Source of the DNA: Telopea speciosissima
Lineage: Eukaryota; Streptophyta; Magnoliopsida; Proteales; Proteaceae
Assembly: GCF_018873765.1 (NCBI RefSeq)
Contig: NC_057925.1
Location: forward strand, 59,718,970 to 59,782,969
Direction: 5' to 3'
DNA length: 64,000 bases
Made by a program: the position numbers and the translations under genes. This document shows, piece by piece, positions 36,611-47,900 of the stretch. The number at the start of each line of letters is the position of its first letter. Position 1 is the stretch's first letter. The notes under the pieces are model-generated. The model had not been told where the DNA came from and searched no databases. It saw only the letters and a program-made list of their open reading frames with translations.

Positions 36611-38073
36611 TTTTAATCCATATAATAAAGAATAAAAATTGTATTACATAAACGTACTGTGTACGAGGGTAAGCGATACTAGTTGGATATCTATGTTCTT
36701 CCGCGGTTTATTATGTATACATCCATTTCTCTATGAACTACCACAAAAAAAACAAAAAACACCTCTTTCCATACTATAGATCGATTTGTGAAGAGGAGGA
36801 GGAGTGGTTGTGATGGTCCAAGCATTTGATGCAAACACAATCGGGTCGGGTTGAATTTGTGGAGGAGCAATAGGTAGACCACAAACAGGCGCACCCGAAG
36901 CAGCTAGCTTAGATGGTCGATCTAGAAGACTGGCTCAAAAATCCCCCAAGCTGATCATATTGGGTCAATTAAGGAAGCCAAGCAACACTGCTATTAGAAT
37001 TTGAAATTTCCATATAATTTTTTTAAACTCTCTTTGTCTGGATTGTTTTATACTTATGAATAGATGGCTAAATTTAGTAGCGTTCTTCCTTTTTGTATTT
37101 TCCTTTTGCTATAACCAAGCATGTATAGGTGAATAAAGTTGCTTTTGGTGAATGAATGCACGGGGAATTCCTTGAGAGAGAAGAACATCTTCCAAGTATC
37201 TCCATTTTGGCAATGCTGCAATCTCATTCATGATCTCCCTCCATATTTTCTCTATTTCTCTATTTATCTTCTAGGTTTCTCCCACTAACTTCACCTAATG
37301 ACTTTTTAGCAATGGGTGCAACGAATAGTTGAATAGGGTAAATGGAGGATGTAGAGTCCTATATGGATTAAAATCCTCTGTAGTATGGGCATCTTGCAGT
37401 ACATTACAGTGCGGGCCTGAGAGCTCGACATGTGGAAGAAGCTTCAGCCAACGAGGCGAGCTCGAAGCAAGACAGTTTTTTTTTTTTTCTTTCTTCTCGA
37501 GCACGGCACCATTGAATGTCACAACTTCCACATGTCGAGCTTTCAGACTTGCACTGTAATGCACCACAAGATTAGGACACTGTAGAAGATATTTTCCAGT
37601 CCTATATATAGATAGTGATACATCCTCCCATCAAGAAATGTTAAATAAGATATGACTTTATTCCCTTAGTTGGCCGAAATTAGGTTTCCTTAATTAAATC
37701 AAAATATGAAAGATATAGAAATATATGATAGGCTAACTTCATTGGTCATGTGGGACAATAATGAAAATAAATATCCTAAATCTTTCTCCTTGCAACTCAT
37801 GCATCCCTCCTCCCATCCTGCCTTTGTTCCTCTCCTTCCCTTCCTTTTCGTTGCAACACCCTCTTGCCCAATTCCTCTATCTCTGCAATGTTCCAACCCA
37901 CTCTTATCGAGAATGGAACCTCTTGCACAAGTGCAGATGCAAGTACATATGAGAAACAACCGACCACCTATCGATCCCTTTTGTTTCCATAAATAAATAA
38001 ATGCACTTTGTAAATTATAATAATTAGACAGGTAGTTGCCGCTCACATGTATGTGCACCTTCTTCTCACCTTA
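36611..38073. other. CHY1 3' flank, first copy
   Basis: It aligns with 57109-58440 of the sister block. No gene. It lacks the MITE at 57535 and the 259-bp segment at 57889-58147 that the sister has. It carries the foldback MITE 37365-37600. The last part (37600-38073) is unique, AT-rich and without recognised features. Confidence 0.55.
37365..37600. mobile_element. Foldback MITE, GAGAGCTCGACATGTGG family (copy 2)
   Basis: Inverted arms of about 80 bp, each holding ATTACAGTGC and GCTCGACATGTGGAAG, around a T-rich centre near 37475. It is closely related to the 13203 copy and positionally equivalent to the partial copy at 58349. Confidence 0.75.
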
Positions 38074-39210
38074 TAAATTTTTGGGTTTTTTACAATTACC
38101 ATCCCAAGATCTTTTTTATTTATGATTACCCCCCTCCCCCAAAAAAAAAACTTTGAAACAATTGTTACCCTCCCCTATTGCATACTAATAACCAACTGAC
38201 CCCCACCGTTACAGACCAGTAACAGAAGGGGTTAATCGTGAGAGTATACCGCTGTCACGAATTTTTTAGGACCAAAATACCCTTATGTCAAAACCAAAAT
38301 TTTATTCACTTCACCTGCAATTCATCTTCTTCACTTCCTCTTCACATTCACCTGCACTTCATCTTCTTCACTTCCTCTTCACCTGTTGCAGCAAATCGGT
38401 GGAAGAACTTCTTTGTGTTTTTTTTTCCTTCCGTTTTTCTCCTTTTAAGCTTTCCTCTCTTCTCGCTGTTTTCTTCCTCTTCGATCAACCCGAAAGCTAT
38501 GTGCAGCAACAGAGTATACATTTCAAACACCAGTCTCTCCTCTTTAAAGAAGATCTTCTTTCACACCATGGGAGTAAGGTTCGAGCAGCGTTGTCTCTGT
38601 TCATAAGCACATCTGCCACAACATTTTCTTGTGCAATCACTCGATCTCCTTTATTTCGTACAACTTCGGACTTCTCAGATCTCAATCATGTTCGGCTGTG
38701 TACTCTGCAATCATCGCGAACCCAGAATCCAATTCTCGCTGTAAGAAGAAATCGAAGAAGGATCGAAAAACCATCTTCGTCTCCCTCTCCTTCTCCTTCT
38801 CCTTCCTGCTCCCATTTCAGGTATGATTGATATAAGCAATAACAGTTTTGAATAGTTCTTTCATGGGTGGATTGAGATTTGGATACGTAAATTATAATCG
38901 TTTCTTTTGCTAAAATTACAGTAAACAATGTCACTACTACTTGGCCGTCAACATACCCAATTCAAGATGGTAAAACCAGAATCTATTATGCCCTTATCGA
39001 AATTTATTTTATTTTCCTGAAACCAAATAGATTCGGAGGGGGAGGATTTGAGGGATGGGGAAGGAGGAGGGAGATGGAGGGTTAGTTGGGTGTTTGTGGT
39101 TTGATGATTTTGTTGAGTAATAGAAGGAAACCGGAGACTGATTTGGCCTGCGGAGTTTTAGGGCTGTTACTGTTAGGATCTTTGGTTTGGGATTGCTAGA
39201 AGGCGATGAA

Positions 39211-39646
39211 GGGGTGGGTTTTGGGGTTCTGCTCTTGTGCTTTGATGGTGATTTTGGGGTTAAGGAGTGAGCATTTACACATACGCCTTAAAGATTTAAG
39301 GGTTTGCTCTCCCTTCATAAAGATTGCCGGCAAGGAGAAGATGAGCTACCTAATCTTAGATTTGAAAAAAAAAGAGGAGAAATTTTTTTGATGAATTCTG
39401 TTCTACACAGTTACAACTGTTGCTAGAAGGGGTGGGTTTTGGGGTTCTGCTCTTGTGCTTTGATGGTGATTTTGGGGTTAAGGAGTGAGCATTTACACAT
39501 ACGCCTTAAAGATTTAAGGGTTTGCTCTCCCTTCATAAAGATTGCCGGCAAGGAGAAGATGAGCTACCTAATCTTAGATTTGAAAAAAAAAGAGGAGAAA
39601 TTTTTTTGATGAATTCTGTTCTCCACAGTTACAACTGTTGCTAGAA
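39211..39646. repeat. Tandem duplication, 2 x about 218 bp, nearly identical
   Basis: Units start GGGGTGGGTTTTGGGGTTCT at 39211 and 39429 and run to CAACTGTTGCTAGAA. I see about one difference over the unit (CTACACAG versus CTCCACAG), so the duplication is recent. It lies within the Mutator-like element. Confidence 0.85.
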
Positions 39647-40100
39647 CTCTCTCTTGCTTCATTGAAGAAGAATCCATTACTCACTCTTGATGTAGTGATA
39701 GAATTCTTTGAAATATCTGTCTCTGTGACATTATCACAAGAAGCTGGACGGCTAATAGAAGAAAACCCAAATTTTGAGCTCGTTTCCAAATGGGTTTGAT
39801 TCTGATTCAAAGTTCTAGAATCTTGGTGGCTTTGATACAGAAAGTTGGGATTAGATCCCGTTGGATTGATTGTGCTCTCTTGGAATTCAAACAAAGGGAA
39901 AGGATCAAGACTTGCTTGGTCACAGGCTGAACATAGTAGTTTGAATCGTTAATTCTCTGAATCTTGGGCTGAGATGTTGGTAAGTAGTCTTCATTTCTCT
40001 GCATTTCTTCTCATCTTGTGCTTCAGTTTCAGTCAAGGGCTTGTGGGTGTTTGGGCCAATCCCTATCACCGTACAATCTTCCCCTAGTCTACACCGTTTT
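39600..40100 (-). pseudogene. Captured fragment resembling an R2R3-MYB C-terminal exon
   Basis: The minus strand contains IGIGPNTHKPLTETEAQ, close to the GIDPxTHKPL(S/T)E motif that immediately follows the R3 repeat in many plant R2R3-MYB factors. After frame changes it continues with DPFPLFEFQES, FLYQSHQDS, SKFGFSSISRPASCDN and an acidic/Asn-Ser tail, as in MYB regulatory regions. The R2R3 DNA-binding repeats are absent and at least two frame breaks occur, so it is not functional. Identification rests mainly on the THKPL motif. Confidence 0.5.
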
Positions 40101-40746
40101 CTCTGCAATCGACGTCATGGAAGAAGAAGAAGGAGAAGAAGGAGGAAGAGGAGAACGGACGATGATGATGGGGTGGGAGGTATTTTACAATTACCACCTC
40201 AAAAGGGCATTTTGATCCTAAAAAATTCGTGACAACAGCACACTCTCACGACTAACCCCTTCCATTACGGGTCTATAATGGTGGGGTCAGTTGGTTATTA
40301 GTATGCAATAGGGGAGGGTAACAGTTGTTTCAAAGTTTTTGGCGGGATAATCGTAAATACAAAAGATTTTGAAGTGGTAATTGTAAAATACCCTAAATTT
40401 TTTTATGATAAAATTATTAGTCAATGACTCGGATTGAGACTTTCCGTAAAAAAAAAAAAAAAAAAAGACTCGTGTTGAGACATGCAGAAAATCATTGACA
40501 TGTGAAGTGAAAATGAAAAAAAAATAGTTTATATGCCCAATTTAATGAGTTGGTTTACGTTCAACGGCCTACAGTCATTCAGATGAAATCTACTTCATAT
40601 GGGTCTCACAAGGTGAATTCCTTCTGAACGGCTGTTCATGTACGTTACATGAACGTGAGTGAACCTGACTTCAATTTAATTCCGTTTACTTTTTACAAAA
40701 AACCATGATTAAGAGCCCTATAAGCAATAACGATGCCGAATTTTTA

Positions 40747-40890
40747 TCCTCTCCTGTTATTGCACGGTGTAGTACTGCATCGTGCGACACTGCAGAGATC
40801 ATGTGGCACAGTGGGCCTCACATTGTGCACATGACCTCTGCTGCAGCCGTCGCACGATGCATTATTGCACCGTATAGTAACGGGAGAGGA
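40747..40890. mobile_element. Foldback MITE, 144 bp, GC-rich
   Basis: The arms start TCCTCTCCTGTTATTGCACG (left) and TCCTCTCCCGTTACTATACG (right, inverted) and remain complementary for about 70 bp, through GCATCGTGCGAC and GTGAGGCCCA. Flanking TTTA/TTTAA may be the target duplication. Confidence 0.75.
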
Positions 40891-41009
40891 TTTAAACTCC
40901 TCTGCCCACAATCTTATTCGATTCCGGTACACATGCAGTAAGAGCTGCCATCAGCAACCATGCGTCCATGCCTACTCACTCCTATTGGTTTTATCTGGTG
41001 AAGGGGATT

Positions 41010-41075
41010 TTTTCCGATTCCGATTCAGATTCCGATTTCGATTCTGAATTTGATTCTGATTCCGATTCCGATTCG
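41010..41075. repeat. GATTCC/GATTCT hexamer minisatellite
   Basis: About eleven imperfect units of a pyrimidine-biased hexamer (ATTCCG, ATTCAG, ATTCTG variants). It lies in the non-coding stretch 40891-41335 upstream of the PGIP remnant, which shows nothing else. Confidence 0.7.
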
Positions 41076-41335
41076 AATAAGTGCGACAGTTTAAGTCGTC
41101 TGAAGTTGACTAATCAAAATCAGCGACTTTGATATTCCAAACGTAGCGGACTGCCAAAGTCTTTTGACTTCTGTCTATAATTAATTGCATTAATCATAAT
41201 CATGATTATACCGGTACGCCGACAATACTAATTAACTCCCTAAAATGAGATCGGGATCCACAATCATAAATAAGCACTCACAATTTTTAGTCTCGCTGCA
41301 GATCTCCACGAAAGAACCCTAAAAGAAAAAACGCC

Positions 41336-41595
41336 ATGGACACCCGAATCTCCTTCCTCTTGACTTTCCTTCTCTTCTGTTTTCTTCCAGCACCAACTTC
41401 TTCTTCTCGATCTCTGGCTACATCTGTTTGCTGCAACTAAAACAACTACGCGGCACTGATGAAGATCAAGGCAGCACTTCACAACCCATACCACTTGGCT
41501 TCTTGGATCCCCAACATCGATTGCTGCAACTGATACTGCGTCGAGTGCAACTCCAACACTAACCGCATCCCCAACACCGATTGCTGCACTTGGCT
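41336..41595 (+). pseudogene. PGIP-like remnant: signal peptide and N-terminal domain only
   Basis: It begins with a convincing signal peptide (LLTFLLFCFLPAPTSSS) and the LRRNT_2 region (ALMKIKAALHNPYHLASW, DCCN, YCVEC), parallel to the first 85 residues of the 5073 gene. There are two in-frame TAA/TGA stops (after VCCN and after DCCN), and the LRR part is absent. A short direct repeat of CGATTGCTGCA (near 41518 and 41577) marks a local duplication at the truncation point. It keeps the plus orientation facing an SDR copy. Confidence 0.85.
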
Positions 41596-41845
41596 GGGGA
41601 GTGTCGTTGCAGCGAACGGTGTGGGTGTGTTGCGACAGAGGGAATTGAGGTGGGGTTGGGTGGGCTGGTGTTGGGGAGAAAGGACATGTGGTGGGGTGGA
41701 GGCTTCGGGACAGGGTGGATTTGAGAGAGAGAGAGAGAGACATATGTTGCAGCAGGGCGCTCTTGCGCGGAACCATCGTGTGCAAGAATATAGTGGTGGG
41801 TGGGATTGTAGGAAGAAGAAGACGGGGTAGGGGCGGGTACGTGGG

Positions 41846-42510
41846 TATGGGTGTCAATGAATAACCAGTAACCAAGTATCGAATATTTGGTTCCAATCCG
41901 AACCAAATTTAATATGTTTAAGTCTCAGATCTGAAAATGTCTTTATAATTTTGTTCGGATCGGATCCGGATCTACCCACCTATCTGGCGGATCTATTCGG
42001 ATCTAGACCAAATATCCGCCTTAAGAAATAGCATAAAACCCTAATATTTTATTAGGTTTAAAAGACTCTAATTGACGGTTACGTGGTAAACTTAGCCCTT
42101 CAATTCTCACTTCTTTCTCTTTAGTCTTTACCACTTCATATTCCTTGGGGTAAGCAAACTACAAACGAAGGATCTGCCGTGGACTAAGGGCGTCAATTGA
42201 GTGGTTTATTACAAGTTTCTTATGAAGGAGCAAACATTGATTTGTCTCGTGAATATTAGAACGGAACGAGAAATGAATGGCATAACCGGATTTAAATTGG
42301 TTATAGTAACTAGATGTAATAACTAGATAAGAATCAAATACAAGAACCGGATTGTAACTAGATCCGAATCGGAACCGTCCAGGAACGGATAGAGTATTCA
42401 ATTCTAGAACCGTTTCGGGACTTGGTCCGGATCTGAATCCCACTACCACTGCTTGGAACCAAACCGGATCCGAACCGAATACCTGGTTCCGTACCCTTTT
42501 GAGATCCTTA
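41846..42510. mobile_element. hAT-like non-autonomous element, 665 bp
   Basis: The left end TATGGGTGTCAATGAATAAC and inverted right end TAAGGATCTCAAAAGGGTAC are flanked by an exact 8-bp duplication, TACGTGGG (41838-41845 and 42511-42518). The interior is rich in GGATCCGAA/GAACCGAAT phrases and has no transposase. A remnant of its right end recurs at about 60432-60530. Confidence 0.75.
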
Positions 42511-42518
42511 TACGTGGG

Positions 42519-43182
42519 TGGATTGGGATTCAGCTGGGGTGGGGGTGTGTGTGCGCATAGGGGTATGGCAGGTGGGGTGGGGTGGGGTAGCAGGATGAAG
42601 AAGAAGAAGAAGAAGAAGAAACGGATAAAACTGAGAGAAAAAGGTCTTTGACTGAGGGAGTGGAGAATATTGTTTTGGGTAGTTTCGTAAATCCAAATTC
42701 AAAACTATGTAATCTTGTTATCTGACGGAATGAGTAAATAGTTTTGTAAGAGCAAACCTGATTTTGACTAATCTTATAATTTTTTCTCATTTTTTTATGG
42801 ATTGGGTCATGTGTCAGCATTGACAGGTGTTGTGATTTGTGATATCAGATCGGATTGGTCGATATTATCTTGATTGAATCGATCAAAATTAAAAGTATTA
42901 TAAACAAATAAAAAATAAAAAACTTAAAATTTTTGAAAAAATAATTAATGAGAAAAGATCGATCTAATCTCGAGAAAGACCCCGGTCGATCAAATCTGAG
43001 ATTACAAACCATGCTTGGGCCACAAGTTGGCCCACTCTAAGATTTAACACAGACTCATACAGTAATCCAGATTCTTGGAATCATGGTTTTGTATAAGCCA
43101 ACAATTTGGGCATGGGCTTGGTTGGATTGGCGCAATAAGCAATCCTAGTAATATCCAAGACTAGCTTCTTGCAGCATTATAA
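42519..43182. other. SDR 3' flank, second full block
   Basis: Non-coding. It aligns with 62273-62950 more closely than with 14690-14840. A GAA repeat (42597-42620) and GGGGTG repeats occur near the start. Confidence 0.6.
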
Positions 43183-44213
43183 TCATAAAAACAGTCTTAT
43201 TAACAATTCATAGTTACTTTTGAAGAGAAATGAATACACCAAAGAAAGAGCTTCTTCACTGGGACCTACTACTGCATACTTGGAAGCTACATAAGCATGA
43301 GTGGCTATCCCTCCCACGATTGAACTCACACTCCCATTGTTAATGATGCTGCCTTGTTTCGCCGGTAACATGACACGAGCTGCGTGTTTGGTGCCTAAGA
43401 ACACACCGGTGACATTGACGTCGAGGACCCTTTCGAAATCGGATTTTTGGTTGTCCACAGTTCTTACCTTAGGTGGATCAATGGTCCCGGCATTGTTGAA
43501 CATTATGTCAAGTTTTCCAAATCTTGAAACAGCCTCGTCTACTGCGTTCTTCACATCATCTTCTTTGGTGACATCGCAATGCACGAATAACGACATCTCT
43601 GCCCCAATTTCTTCACACACGGATTGACCCAAATCATCTTGGATGTCGGCAATCACTACCCTACAACCATGCAGGGTGAAGAGTTTGGCAGTAGCTTTAC
43701 CGATGCCCGCAGCACCACCAGTGATCACTGCAACCTTACCCACTAGTCTGCCAATTAATTAATGGTTCTGATCATCATCATCATCATCATCAATTTATTG
43801 GAAATGAAAAAGAAAAAAATATACACAAACTAAGGTGTTATAATTTTCGACAAAGAAATTAAAGTTTCTTAATTAGTTGATCCTACTAGCTAGGAAAACC
43901 CCAGAATGAATCATCTGCACACATACATGTGATCGAGAGGCAATCACATGTCCCATTTTTATCATTTACAAAGACGACCAAGAGGGGTATTTAAGAAAAC
44001 AAAAGGGACATGTGACTACCTCTCACATGTACGTGCAGAGGAACTGAACTCAAAAAAACCCAGCCTCATTTCTTTTGTAACAACATCGAGGGATCCCAAC
44101 TATATATTGCCATTCTTTACCGGCAAAAACCTAGAAATGAAAGACAACATAGAGAGAGAGAGAGAGAGAGAGAACCTCTTTCCCATAGAATTAAGAAGAT
44201 TGTCAGAACTCAT
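43183..44213 (-). pseudogene. SDR dehydrogenase copy lacking its C-terminal third
   Basis: Exons complement(43183..43747, 44176..44213) keep the same start (MSSDNLLNSMGK), donor and acceptor as the 14850 gene and about 99% identity over the shared part. The TGGAAGIG loop, NNAG, NGSVSS and YVASK are intact. After AVVG (near 43262) the frame runs into unrelated 3'-flank sequence (PSEEALSLVYSF) for about 25 codons and stops. About 290 bp encoding the last 90 residues, including the substrate-loop and DGGF tail, are gone. A truncated protein could be made, but an active enzyme is unlikely. Confidence 0.88.
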
Positions 44214-44334
44214 GGTGAAACTTGGACAGTGGGTTCACAAGAGATTGGTTTGGTTAGTTAGATCTTTGTTGATCTTCTTCTAAACCTGTATCTCATATCG
44301 GGACTGAAAGCAAGTATATATAACCCCCCACCCC

Positions 44335-44375
<41 letters not shown>

Positions 44376-44464
44376 CCTCGATCTATATGACTCTATCTGA
44401 GATTCTCTCATGTCTTAAGGAAATGCATGTGATCCATGGCTTCCCAACGCTCCCTACGCACACA

Positions 44465-44499
<35 letters not shown>

Positions 44500-44650
44500 T
44501 CCCAACAAATGTAAGGTAGAGATGAGGATGTAGGGACCATACCCAATGGATGGTGGGAGAATAGGAGATCGACTCTGGTGGTTAAGTGTGGAAAAAATCT
44601 GAATTCGATAGAAAGACTATCGAATTAATAAAAACAGACAAATGCATTAT
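44214..44650. other. SDR upstream region, second block
   Basis: Near-identical to 16118-16542, including the TATA-like sequence (about 44318-44327), with longer CA (44337-44374) and altered GA (44468-44496) microsatellites. It ends at the copia insertion. Confidence 0.6.
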
Positions 44651-44655
44651 TGAAA

Positions 44656-44896
44656 TGTTAACGACAATTCAAATATTCAAAATCCTATTCAAAATTCAAA
44701 TAAGTTGATAGAGTCAATACCCGTTGGGTTAGTTCCATCTTCTAATCTTAAATAATAGGAGCTGTTGTGATCAACTCAAACATTATCCTTTGTAACTGTA
44801 TATTCAAATGTAACGTTACACTCAAAGTTATATATACACACTCCTCTCATCACATAAGTTGATAAGGAGAATTAAATTCAAATTCAAACTTTGACT
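44656..44896 (+). repeat. 5' LTR of the copia element
   Basis: 241 bp, starting TGTTAACGACAATTC and ending AACTTTGACT. Compared with the 3' LTR it lacks a GGATTATCACAATC-type segment and has about 12 extra bases near GTAACGTTACAC. Confidence 0.9.
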
Positions 44897-44933
44897 TGGT
44901 ATCATCGCCAGTAGACTAACGTCGCCTCCACCC

Positions 44934-47900
44934 ATGGCTCAATCTGAAAATTGCACCACCTCCGCCGCCACCATCAGTGCCCCTACCACCAACACTTCTC
45001 CAACAAATATCCTCTCATTGCTTCCTGTAAAGCTTGATAGGAACAACTATTTACTGTGGAAATCACAGTTTTTGCCACTGCTTCATGCCAATGACCTTTA
45101 TGGATATGTCGATGGGACTATTCCTGCTCCACCGAAGCTCCTATCTACCTCACCTGAATCTAATTCCTTTGATCTACCCATCCCTAATCCTGCTTATTTA
45201 ACCTGAAGGAAGCAAGACCAAATAATCCTAAGCTGGATTATCTCATCTCTAACTGAGAGCACCCTAGCTCAAATCGTTGGCCTCAATACTTCACAAGCTA
45301 CGTGGAGCACCCTTGAGCGCACCTATGCCTCCCATTCTCAGGCAAGGATTATGCAACTGAAATATCAGTTGTTTCAAATGAAGAAAGGAACTCTCTCAAT
45401 GGCGGAGTACCTACAAAAGATAAAGAGCTTGGTTGATAACGTAGCTGCTGCCGCCCATCCAGTCTCAGACTCAGACGTCATTCTCAGTATCCTTCGTGGC
45501 CTTGGAGAAGAATACGAGTCATTCGCCACATCTATCACATCTCGGCTGGAACCACTATCCTTAGAGGACTTCACTGGCCTTCTTCTTAGCCAGGAAATCC
45601 TAAGGGAACAACTGTCTCCTCATCTTGATCTGCCGACAGTTGAAGCCAATATGGCTGCAAAAAAATCGACCACCACCTACTCTACAAATGGTCGAGGTCG
45701 TGGTTACTACAACCACAATGCAAGAGGTCGTGGAAATAGAAACTATGCTGGCCGAGGACGCAGCTACACCAGCAACAACAATTCTCAAAATACACAAATG
45801 AATGCCAACACAGGCTGCCAGATATACCATCGAACCAATCACACAGCTGCAACCTGCTACAATCGGTTCAACCCAAACTATCAAGCTCCATCTCCACGGG
45901 CTGCTGCAGCCCAGTCAGAGGCTTTACTTGCAACACCGAATGCATCATTTGATGCTGCATGGTACCTCGATTCGGGAGCAACCCACCACATTACCTCTGA
46001 TATGGCAAACTTGAATATCAGTTCACCATACACAGGGTCCGACCAAGTAAGGGTCGGCAATGGGGCAGGTTTGAGCATAGATCATATTGGCACTACTAAT
46101 ATTTCCTCTTCTTTAAAATTTTTTACCTTGAATGATGTGTTACATGTGCCTAAAATTACTAAGAATTTATTGTCAGTTAGTAGGTTTACAGCTGATAACA
46201 ATGTCATATTGGAATTTCATCCAACCTGTTGTTATGTGAAGGATCCATGCACGGAGATCACATTGCTCAAAGGAATAATTAAGGACGGCTTGTATCGCCT
46301 GCCTCATCCTCAACCACAGTCATCTTCTTTGCAGTCAACAATAAACATTGGAGAGAGAGTAACCAAGTCCATATGGCATGACAGACTGGGTCATCCTTCC
46401 TCCAGATGCATGAGTTCCCTACTTCATCAGCATTCTCTACCATTTCAAGTGTCATCTTCTTCAGCAATTTGTGTTTCCTGCCAAATGGGAAAGTCACATA
46501 AACTCCCCTTTGGCGTAAATAATTCAATGGCATCCTCACCATTTGAACTTGTGCACTCCGATATTTGGGGTCTAGCACCAACTCCTTCTATGCAAGGTTT
46601 TCAGTACTACATCTCATGTATTGATGATTATAGCAGGTTCACCTGAATATTTCCTATTGTGTCACGTTCTGAAGCGTTCACTGTATTCAAACAATTCAAT
46701 GCTCATGTTGAGAACATCTTCAAATGTAATGTGAAAACGTTTCAGTCAGATGGAGCAAAGGAATATCAATTTTTTGATAATTTTTTCAAAGAGAAAGGCA
46801 TAGTACATCAATATTCATGCTCCCATACATCTGAACAGAATGGCCGGGCAGAACGCAAGCACTGCCATATTGTAGAAACAAGTTTAACACTTATGGCACG
46901 TGCATCAGTCCCCATGAAATTTTGGGCTTCAGCTTTTGAAACAGCCACGTACTTGATCAACAGGTTGCTTACTCCAATATTGAAAAATAAGTCTCCCTGT
47001 CAAGCACTATTTGGCAAAGATCCGGATTATACGCTGCTACGTACCTATGGTAGTGCTTGTTATCCATGGTTACGACCATATAACAAGCACAAAATGCAGT
47101 TTCGATCTACTCAATGTGTCTTCATTGGGTATAGTAACACCCATACGGGGTACAAGTGTTTCTATCCATTAATTGGAAGGACCTACATTTCACGCCTTGT
47201 CACCTTTGATGAGGAGTGTTTTCATATTCAACCAAAATCCCACCCAACAAGCCACCCATTCATAACCCATGACCACCTTTGGTAGTCACAAGTGACAATA
47301 TTGTGACATTACCACATCACCAAAACCCATCTCAAGCCACCATTTAGTACCATAACCGAACCATCCAATACCATAACCGAGTTAGGTCACACCACTCTTG
47401 CCTTACCAGCCTCAAGCCCATCTCAAAACACACAATCACCAACACATCATTCAATCCACTCACAGATTCAAAATTTAAGTCCACCCAATCAGCCATCAAA
47501 CCCAACTCCTTCACCACCACCACCGGTCCAACACTCTATGGTCACAAGACTGCGGTCCGGGGTAACCAAACCATTATTGAAATTAAATTTAATGGCAAAC
47601 CGCCATCCAATTTCCACAGCCTATCTCACCCAATCTCAACCCATGGAAACTGAACCCACCTCATATACAATGGCGAGTAAGGATCCTAAATGGAGACAGG
47701 CCAAGAGTGAGGAATTTAATGTGTTGTTAAAAAATGGCACATGGCAACTTGTACCACAACACCCATCGATGAATCTAGTTGGAAACAAATGGGTGTACCG
47801 GATCAAAGGAAACTCTGATGGATCAGTCTCACGTTACAAAGCCAGGCTGGAAGCAAAAGGGTTTCATCAACGAGAGGGGATTGACTATTTTGACACATTT

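Larger units (their letters stand above)
38083..40393. mobile_element. Mutator-like non-autonomous element with captured gene DNA, 2311 bp
   Basis: The left end GGGTTTTTTACAATTACCA and inverted right end GGGTATTTTACAATTACCA begin TIRs of about 200 bp, sharing TTTGAAACAA, TTGCATACTAATAACCAACTGACCCC in part, and AAAATTCGTGA-type segments. They are flanked by an exact 9-bp duplication, TAAATTTTT (38074-38082 and 40394-40402), the Mutator hallmark. The interior is not transposase: it contains a minus-strand MYB-like fragment (39600-40100) and a recent 218-bp tandem duplication. This fits a Pack-MULE. Confidence 0.85.

Noticed and set aside
38238..38934. Several overlapping frames on both strands near 38.3-38.9 kb
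   Set aside because: The sequence is T/C-rich UTR-like DNA within the Pack-MULE. The frames are mutually exclusive and have no motif.
41010..41075. Hexamer repeat considered as a CRISPR-like or regulatory array
   Set aside because: There are no spacers. It is an ordinary microsatellite in a plant genome.
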